From Brachionus plicatilis (lineage: Eukaryota > Rotifera > Eurotatoria > Ploima > Brachionidae), in contig QEOQ01000658.1 of assembly GCA_010279815.1 (NCBI GenBank), positions 724,806 through 788,805 of the forward strand: a stretch of 64,000 bases of DNA, in the 5' to 3' direction. The notes under the pieces are model-generated. The model made no database searches. It had not been told where the DNA came from and worked only from the letters and a program-made list of their open reading frames with translations. Below, in pieces: positions 57,890 through 64,000 of this stretch. How positions within the stretch are numbered: position 1 is the stretch's first letter; each line of letters begins with the position of its first letter. The position numbers and the translations under genes were made by a program.

Positions 57890-58604
57890 CGGACTTTTCT
57901 TAAATCTTTTAAGCCAAATCTTTAAATTTAAAGAATGATCTAAACTCATTTTTTTAAAATTAATTTGGTTTAATTCATTGTGTTTGAATTACAAAATGTA
58001 TCTTATGTTGAAATAAAATTGAAAAAGTACGATATTTCATATATTTTTTTCAGTTTCAAAGAAAAAATAATTTTAAGTTAATATTGCAAACATGAAAAAC
58101 TTTGTTTTTTTTTTATAAATTCTGACTTTGAGTTTGTGATATGATGATCCTTAAGATAATATTTGAAGTTTAAAAAACTATCAAAGATCTGGAAAAAAAA
58201 AATTTATTTATAGTATGTTAATAAAAACATGATAAACTTAAATGAGGCGAAATTTTTTATTTTTTTTTTTGCAATATTTTGCCCTTTTTATCTGATTTTC
58301 GTAAAGACAATTACCGTTCTTTTTTTAATCTTTTGAAAGTTGAACCATTTTTAAAAATCTTAGAAATTTAAAAAATCTAAAACTAAAATAAACTTTATTT
58401 ATTAATGCAAGCTTTATAATAAAAGAATAAAAAAATATTTAAATTTTAATTTTTCTAAATAAAATTATCCCAGAAACGGATAAAAATTTTGGTTCTAATG
58501 ATTCATAGATTAGAAAAAAAATTTGAAAAAAATTACATGACATTTATCATCCAAGATAAATCCTTCAAAAAACTCTAAAATACACAAAATTTATTACTTG
58601 AATT
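57890..58604. other. Intergenic AT-rich sequence
   Basis: No gene supported. Abuts the 5' LTR at 58605. Confidence 0.4.
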
Positions 58605-58807
58605 TGTTAAGACCCAAGTCTTGACATGTCTCTACTTATTATTTAATCTTTAATTAACTGCAGCTGAAGCACATGTTCTAGCTACTATATAAACCACTAA
58701 CTCTTTTGTTATAATTTCGGATTCCATTTAATAAACTATTTACTAAATTAAATTGTTTTGTTTATTTCTTGGCTTAAATCCCTAAAGTCCAATCTCAAGA
58801 CTTTACA
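58605..58807 (+). repeat. 5' long terminal repeat
   Basis: 203 bp beginning TGTTAAGACCCAAGTC and ending CAAGACTTTACA (TG...CA). It contains a TATA-like ACTATATAAACC (58683-58694) and an AATAAA-like signal (CATTTAATAAACTATT, about 58725). The position directly before a primer-binding site supports an LTR. The partner 3' LTR is not in the window. Confidence 0.7.
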
Positions 58808-58809
58808 TT

Positions 58810-58827
58810 TGGTGCCCAACGCGAGGA
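58810..58827 (+). other. Retroelement primer-binding site
   Basis: TGGTGCCCAACGCGAGGA starts with TGG, complementary to a tRNA 3' CCA end, 2 nt after the LTR. It would prime minus-strand DNA synthesis. The tRNA species is not identified here. Confidence 0.7.
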
Positions 58828-58906
58828 TTCTGCTATTTATTTTAGTAGGATCCATTGAAGAGAACAAAAACACGTTTTGTGACACGAGAAAAACAAATAA
58901 TCCAAT

Positions 58907-59593
58907 ATGAGGGGAAAATTCGAAAAAATGCTGAGGCAAAGAATATCGAATTTAATCGGATATATTTTCCGGCCAGAATCCACTCAAAACTCAACCAATC
59001 CGATACCACACCCGAACGATTTAACAAATCAAAGTATTTTGTCCATTTCGGCTGAGAAGGTAAAGTACCAATTCTTACAGTACTGGCAATTAAACCAATC
59101 GGTTTTACTCGTTATTTCGATAGTCGTTTTAGTTTTCATACTAAAAGGGATCAAGTGGTTTAATGGTTCTGAATTAAGAAACAGGTGGACTCTTATCAAT
59201 TTGCCAAAAAGTTGGTTTAACATATCAAAAACACAACATCCATTGTCAGTACTAAATGTACCTACAAACATTGAGAGTAATTTCTCTCAACAGGATGAGA
59301 TGTTGGAAAAAGATTTCTCAAAATGGACACAACAAAAAACTCAGAAACCAAAAATGGAGTACAACTCCGACAAACAACCACTAGATGTGTACACACAGAT
59401 GCTAGGAATGACTGCGGTCATCAGTATCTCAATAGTGGTTGCATTAATAGTTTGGGTTTTTAGTATATGGTCGCAATACGCTTTATCAGCGATAATTGTT
59501 TCACCTAACAAACTGTCTACAGGAATACAAACCCAGTACCTATCGTTAAATAAAAACAGACATATATTAAAGAATTTTATCAAAATTACTTAA
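58907..59593 (+). CDS. Two-pass membrane protein in an LTR element, unknown family
   Basis: ATG 58907 follows an in-frame stop at 58898 and opens 228 codons. The N-terminus is basic (MRGKFEKMLRQRISNLIGYI). Segment 66-84 (VLLVISIVVLVFILKGI) and segment 167-189 (MTAVISISIVVALIVWVFSI) are strong transmembrane candidates. The loop between them (about 85-165) is polar, with possible N-glycosylation sites (NGS, NIS, NFS). No Gag zinc knuckle, protease or envelope motif is visible. The natural C-terminus may have been changed by the LINE junction two bases after the stop. It could be an env-like accessory protein or a captured host gene; function unknown. Confidence 0.6.
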   Translation: MRGKFEKMLRQRISNLIGYIFRPESTQNSTNPIPHPNDLTNQSILSISAEKVKYQFLQYWQLNQSVLLVISIVVLVFILKGIKWFNGSELRNRWTLINLPKSWFNISKTQHPLSVLNVPTNIESNFSQQDEMLEKDFSKWTQQKTQKPKMEYNSDKQPLDVYTQMLGMTAVISISIVVALIVWVFSIWSQYALSAIIVSPNKLSTGIQTQYLSLNKNRHILKNFIKIT

Positions 59594-59595
59594 AA

Positions 59596-59905
59596 GGAGT
59601 CAGGTATTTTTTTTAGCATCATCGGGGTTATGTTATCAGGGCCAGGAGCTGAGTCGTCCTTTAATTTTTTCAATGTTTTCTCAAGTTCTTCTAGAGAAAT
59701 TTTTGGATAATTATTAACTTTGGAATGTAAACCGTATCTTTATTATCGCAATACTCTTTAGACTCAGAAATAAGATTCGGAATATGTCGAAATGAGGAAT
59801 TTTGTTTAAAAGAGTTAATCTTTTGCCAAAAGGGACGTGATGAATTTGGATTATAGGACCAAGTTTTTTTAAGAAATTTTGCCATTTTAAATTACTAAAT
59901 TTAGA
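59596..59905 (-). mobile_element. Non-LTR retrotransposon fragment (start of RT)
   Basis: The minus strand reads FWQKINSFKQNSSFRHIPNL, then after a frame change ISLEELEKTLKKLKDD and SAPGPDNITPMMLKKIP, the universal beginning of LINE reverse transcriptase (SAPGPD motif). It stops abruptly at the LTR-element junction. Confidence 0.75.
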
Positions 59906-60678
59906 AATTTCAAATCTAATGATATTTGTTAGCTTGTTAAGCTCTCTTCTAGTTTCTTCATTTTTTATTTTTATTTTTTTTAGTTCTTTTCTTTTTTTAA
60001 ATTAATGTTACGAAATTAAGAGGATAATTGATAATTGTCTAAATATACAATAATTGTCTTTCTAGTTAAACATGAAAGACAGTTATTGATACAATACTAA
60101 AGTTTTTAAAATTTCTGTATAGATAAAAAAAAAAGCACATTCAAATCTTGATGTTGATTTAAATCAAATCATTCAAATCTTTATTTAATAATTAATTAAA
60201 TTGGACATCATTTTGACTTTTGTGAAAGAGAAATACAGTCCTTTTTTTTTCAATTTTAATAGTTCAATCAGCCATTATTTTTCGGTAAAATCTAAACTTA
60301 GATGTTGAATGATTTTTTCTCAAAAATAAAATTAAATAACTGGATTCGTCTCTGAAAAACATGTTTTGTTATTCGGTCATGATAATATTTGAGTGCTCCT
60401 CCTGTAAAACATTTAGTGAATTAAAGGGCATTTTTTGTCATTCTATAACTTTTCACACATGATAAATTGATTAATTTCAATGCAGATCTAAAAGAAAATT
60501 TCATTTATCAAAAACCTAATTTGGTATATTAAGATTTAATGTTTGCCATTAATTTTCAAAAAATTTTATATTCTATCATTCTAAATGACAAAAAATTAAA
60601 TATCATAAAGTAATATGACAAAAATCAGAAATTAATTAAAAATTCAAATTATTCGAAATCATTTTTTAAAAAGTATCT
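59906..60678. other. Intergenic AT-rich sequence
   Basis: No supported gene. May include more of the LINE upstream part in unrecognisable form. Confidence 0.4.
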
Positions 60679-61057
60679 GGTTTTGTTAATTTCAGTACAA
60701 AAGAACAGAACAAAGTATAAAAAAATTAAATAACTTTTTTTCTAAAAGTTAATAAATTAATTCTGTGAATGCAGTACGGTGCAACATTCAAAGTTGCATC
60801 AACTGTAAAAGTCTGCAAATGATTTGCAAAATCTTTGCAAAATTCACTTCGCTTATATTGAAATTTTTTTTATTATATTGAAATTTAATTTCTGCTAAAC
60901 TCTACAAAATTAGCAAATCTTGAAATTTAATGCAACTTTGAATGTTGCACTATGTTGCATTTACAGAATTAAGTTTAAACATTTAGAAAAAAATTTATTC
61001 AATTTTTTTTCATTTTTTCTGTTCTTTTTATCATTTTGTACTAAATTTCACAAAACC
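60679..61057. mobile_element. MITE with 9-bp target duplication (copy B; Mutator-like)
   Basis: The left end GGTTTTGTTAATTTCAGTAC and the right end (rc GGTTTTGTGAAATTTAGTAC) are inverted repeats. An exact 9-bp duplication AAAGTATCT flanks the element (60670-60678 and 61058-61066). Internal inverted blocks include GCAACATTCAAAGTTGCAT versus ATGCAACTTTGAATGTTGC. A 9-bp duplication points to the Mutator superfamily. Related termini occur at 6395-6745 and 46012-46598. Confidence 0.85.
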
Positions 61058-61267
61058 AAAGTATCTAAATTAGAATTGAAGTAAGCATTTAAGTTTCTTT
61101 AAAAAAGCAAATTGAAAAAGTTTTAAATTTAGTATTTATCTCGTTTTATTAGAGTTTTTAATGCATTTTTCAATCTTTTTTGACTTTTTTTTTACATTTT
61201 ATTCAATTTTATTTTGTTCATTAAAAATAAAACTATGTTCATTAACTCTTTCTTATAATTTATTTTC
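61058..61267. other. AT-rich spacer
   Basis: Nothing recognised; the frame 61161-61346 is Phe/Leu-rich and lies opposite the better minus-strand frame. Confidence 0.35.
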
Positions 61268-61638
61268 CATACTCTGGGCTTCTTTCGTCTGCGAATCTGA
61301 CACATCTATTTTGCGCTTGAAAAGTTTAATCTTCACTGCTTATTGATGCATTTGGTGCAGATGGGTTCATCACGTCTAAGCGATTTCTTGTTTCTGAATG
61401 TGTGTTCGGTGTGCTGTTCAGTCGTAAAGATGTGTCTAAGTACGGGTAGTCGACGTCGGCTGTTGTTATTGATGTTAACTGAGTGTTTGGTCTTGATGTG
61501 GTCGTTGTTGGTGTAGCTTGGAATGTTGCTCATGCATTACTCGTTAGTGGGTTTTGTTGTTGAGGTCGCACTGTGTGTATCAGCAGTTGTGGTTGAGTTC
61601 GCAATTTCGTTAACGTTTGAACATATAAACTGTGGTTT
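61268..61638 (-). pseudogene. GC-rich coding-like island, unassigned
   Basis: About 370 bp with nearly balanced base composition in an AT-rich setting. One minus frame reads VQTLTKLRTQPQLLIHTVRP, a TGA, ATPTTTTSRPNTQLTSITTA, DVDYPYLDTSLRLNSTPNTH and SETRNRLDVMNPSAPNASIS, a stop, then QNRCVRFADERSPEYGK. A second frame is open for 66 codons (61533-61333) but is His/Arg/Asn-biased and less natural. The Thr/Ser/Pro/Gln-rich content resembles a disordered host-protein region or a retroelement ORF1. No domain is recognised. Confidence 0.3.
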
Positions 61639-61994
61639 TCTTTTTTTTTAATTTAATTAATATATTTTTTGAAAATAAAATTGGAAATATACTACTTTTT
61701 CTTTATTTTAGACTGTATATTAATAATAATTTAATGAATCATTAATGAATTATCAATGAACATCGATGATACATTGATAAATTTAATAATAATAATAATT
61801 TATACCTAAAATTTATTTTTTTTATGATAAAATGCATTATTTTTTCACAAAACATTTAGTAAATAAAAGACAGATTTTTAGGTGTTTTAAAATATTTTTT
61901 ATTTAATTATAATATTTTAATTTAAAAAAATTAATTTGACTTTTTTAACATTATTTATTAAAAATAACTAAAGTGGAATAGAATTATTAATAAA
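61639..61994. other. AT-rich spacer
   Basis: ATGAATCATTAATGAATTATCAATGAACATCGATGAT-type repeats near 61732-61775 are short and imperfect. No gene supported. Confidence 0.35.
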
Positions 61995-62624
61995 ATGCAA
62001 GACAAAAATTGTTTATATTGGCAAAAATTCAATCAATTTTTGTTCAATGAGAAAAAATCACGCCAAAAAATATTCAATCAATTGAGAATATTAAGATCGA
62101 ACACTGATAACTCATTTAAATCTAGCGAATCACACAATGAGCCTTCAAATAATGAAATCTTATCAATCGAAGAAACATCTATCGTTCAAATTCAATCCCA
62201 GTCGCATCTGGAGACTTTAGAATCGTTACAACATTCGTAAGGATTTGTTTTTGAAAATGAAGAATTATGTTTCTGCTACAGTGATAGCTTTTTATTTCAA
62301 GAAAATGTCCTAAACGAAGATCTAGATGTTTTACAGCATGCCGATTTCTTCCTTACAATGTTTTTCAGTCCAAAATTTTCTCAATCAGCTTTGAAATTAA
62401 CTTATGACGCTTTTTCAATTTGGAATAAATCAAGTTTAAATCTTACGCTGAATTTTGATGTGTGCTCTAAATTGATGCTGAAATTTTGCCAAGATAAAAG
62501 GAATTGTTTAAAAAGCAATGCTGCCAAGAGTGTAACCAATTTTTTATTTATCAGAAATATTATTAGACCGAATTTAGATGGAATTTATTATTTATTAATA
62601 TTATGGTATAGTAAATTTTATTAA
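61995..62624 (+). pseudogene. 210-codon frame broken by a single TAA, unassigned
   Basis: ATG 61995 opens KNCLYWQKFNQFLFNEKKSR, then a Ser/Asn/Glu-rich linker ending LESLQHS and a TAA (62238-62240). The same frame continues with GFVFENEELCFCYSDSF, DLDVLQHADFFLTMFFSPKF and LTLNFDVCSKLMLKFCQDKR to a stop at 62622. The mid-region resembles helical N-terminal domains of some transposon proteins, but I cannot name a family. The single stop suggests recent loss or a nonsense allele. Confidence 0.35.
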
Positions 62625-62689
62625 TATAAAATATTTTTTAAGATTTTTTTAAAAATTTTTGTTAAAAATATATTGATTTAAACAATCAC

Positions 62690-62820
62690 TGATTAAATCA
62701 ACTTTGAGACAAATGTGTGCGGAAGCCAGAAAAGAAATCAAAAATTCATCAAATCCAAATGTAAAAGAATTAAAAGAATCAAATGAGGATGTAGAAATAT
62801 TAAACAACGGTGAACTCTAA
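62690..62820 (+). pseudogene. Coding-like segment downstream of the 61995 frame
   Basis: Reads LRQMCAEARKEIKNSSNP then NVKELKESNEDVEILNNGEL and a TAA. It could be the terminal exon of the preceding frame (a 65-bp AT-rich gap with possible splice sites separates them). Confidence 0.3.
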
Positions 62821-62949
62821 CTATCCACCAGCCTCACAAATACATAATTTAAAATTATATATTTCTACATGTTAAAGAGAAAAAAGAAAAAAATACATCG
62901 ACATCAAATTAATTGGAATGATAAATAAATGCAAATCAGTTATGAATGA

Positions 62950-63190
62950 ACATTGAGCCAAAAGCTGATAGGAAAATTAGAAGATTCTGACCTGAAAAAC
63001 ATAAAAAGTTCCTTGATGAAATAATTAACTCACTTCATAGCTCGGTGATTATTTGTTCTAAAAAGGTGAATAATAATAAAATTTTCCGTATATTAAATCG
63101 TAAATCAAAAGATTGGTGGGATGAAAAACTTGAAAAGTTACACAATGTAATAAAGCAACAATTATTGATTTGCTTTACTGCTACGATAAA
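62950..63190 (+). mobile_element. LINE fragment (endonuclease-RT linker)
   Basis: The frame contains HKKFLDEIINSLHSSVIICS, KKVNNNKIFRILNRKSKDWW and DEKLEKLHNVIKQQ. The KxWWDxExxxLH pattern is the conserved linker between endonuclease and RT in jockey/CR1-type LINEs. Short and isolated. Confidence 0.55.
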
Positions 63191-63531
63191 CTGTTTTTAC
63201 GAAATTTTCCTTGATTTTATGTAAAGAACCTTACCGCACAATCATGTTAATTCTGCCCCCGTTTTTTATGGTCAAATTTTATTTATTGATAAAGAAAAGA
63301 TGTTTTTCATAATATCTAACAATTTTTTTTAGGGGAATCGATAGTTTTCAACCCGTATAATTTTTATCGTATCCTATGTTTTTATAATAAAAAAGCTTTG
63401 TCTCGAGAATATATGAATCTTTTAAGGATAGAATTTTTTTGTTTTTAAGTTAAATTTCTAATTTTTTTTTATATTCTTTGAAAATATAAACAAAACAAAA
63501 TTAAAATAAAATAATGTAATAATATACAATA

Positions 63532-63675
63532 ATGTCCACTTCAAATGAAAATTCGAAAAAAACTAGCATTCAAAACAAAAGATGTGCTTGTTGTTTTTGT
63601 AACTTAGCACATATCGATCCGAAAACGGTGAGAAAACCTTCTGAATTTAAAAATATCGAGAAACTAATCAAGGTT
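63532..63675 (+). CDS. Possible first exon with a Cys cluster
   Basis: ATG 63532 opens MSTSNENSKKTSIQNKRCAC then CFCNLAHIDPKTVRKPSEF and EKLIK before GTTAGA, a possible donor. The Cys cluster (RCACCFC) recalls the KRCIACC motif of the Harbinger-like relic at 9.2 kb. It could be the start of a transposon protein or of a gene continuing outside the window. Confidence 0.3.
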
Positions 63676-63964
63676 AGAGTAATTCTTTATTTATGATTAT
63701 TGATTTACAATTATTTGAGCCCCAAATTTCGGGTTCAATTATAAGTGCTTTAGCCATTGTACGAAAAATTCCAGATGGGTTTAATTTTTCGTCTATTATT
63801 ATTTTAACCCTGTTCAGGAGATTAATCGACATATATTTATTCAGATAGATAGATACGATAGAAATTCCTCGCGAATTCTTACCAAATTTTCTTACCTCAT
63901 CTCTGTAAGTCTCAGAGCCAACAAATTTTAAAACTCGTAAAGACAACTGAACCAAAACGCTCAA
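63674..63964 (-). CDS. Unassigned 96-codon frame at the window edge
   Basis: Reads VLVQLSLRVLKFVGSETYRD, EVRKFGKNSRGISIVSIYLN, VKIIIDEKLNPSGIFRTMAK and ends SIIINKELL-stop. Protein-like composition, no known domain. It starts with a non-ATG codon in this window, so it is probably an exon continuing from upstream (to the right). FRTMAKALIIE is weakly like IRPMAKTIIIN in the possible exon at 23833, which may indicate a shared repeat family. Confidence 0.35.
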   Translation of the reverse strand: MSVLVQLSLRVLKFVGSETYRDEVRKFGKNSRGISIVSIYLNKYMSINLLNRVKIIIDEKLNPSGIFRTMAKALIIEPEIWGSNNCKSIIINKELL

Positions 63965-64000
63965 AAATGTTGAGCCTAATTTAAAGAATGAAAATTTAAA

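Larger units (their letters stand above)
58605..59595 (+). mobile_element. LTR retroelement, 5' portion, with a membrane-protein ORF
   Basis: LTR, TT spacer, primer-binding site, 80-bp leader, then one 228-codon ORF. The element is cut at about 59595 by a minus-strand LINE RT fragment, so gag, pol and the 3' LTR are either lost or were never present. The PBS sequence resembles that of Ty3/gypsy elements. Confidence 0.6.

Overview
This window reads as an AT-rich animal genome (about a quarter G+C by eye). Host genes have very short introns (43 to 76 bp) beside a few long introns stuffed with transposons. Recognisable host genes are animal-type: an immunoglobulin-superfamily surface protein, an Angel/CCR4-family nuclease-like protein, the HMG-box repressor Capicua, and a broken srGAP-like F-BAR gene. 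Base composition, tiny introns and the mix of decayed LINE, Helitron, mariner, hAT and Ty3 elements suggest a small invertebrate; a monogonont rotifer such as Brachionus is my best guess, by inference only.

Layout. 0.8-2.3 kb: a three-exon minus-strand Ig gene whose splice phases close exactly. 2.3-8.9 kb: gene desert with one MITE. 8.9-12.5 kb: a decayed Harbinger-like transposase, LINE scraps and a possible eroded minus-strand multi-exon gene. 14.4-15.8 kb: an intact three-exon Angel homologue. 16.9-18.2 kb: a 5'-truncated LINE with a long open reverse transcriptase frame. 18.2-33.2 kb: a repeat-rich stretch with dispersed inverted repeats, a TA-flanked MITE, minisatellites, a LINE ruin, a Helitron ruin, a tRNA-derived SINE, the srGAP pseudogene, and two inverted copies of an unrecognised membrane-protein gene, the second carrying 33-bp (11-residue) repeats. 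33.5-38.7 kb: a pile-up of two Ty3/gypsy fragments and a LINE.

43.7-55.0 kb: Capicua. Three coding exons join to a 1111-codon frame carrying the long-isoform N-terminal domain, the CIC box, the HMG box and the C1 domain. Its introns (3.0 and 5.0 kb) hold a hAT relic with an 8-bp target duplication, a LINE tail, long inverted repeats, a TA-flanked inverted-repeat element and a mariner relic inside a possible piggyBac-type element. 57-64 kb: long inverted repeats, an LTR plus primer-binding site followed by an unusual two-transmembrane ORF, LINE pieces, a Mutator-like MITE and several unassigned ORFs.

The host genes do not form a pathway. The most unusual items are the LTR element whose first ORF is a membrane protein, the duplicated 11-mer-repeat membrane gene, and the layered transposons in the Capicua introns. 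No computation was run: domain calls come from reading translations, splice sites from phase arithmetic, and repeat boundaries from visual alignment.
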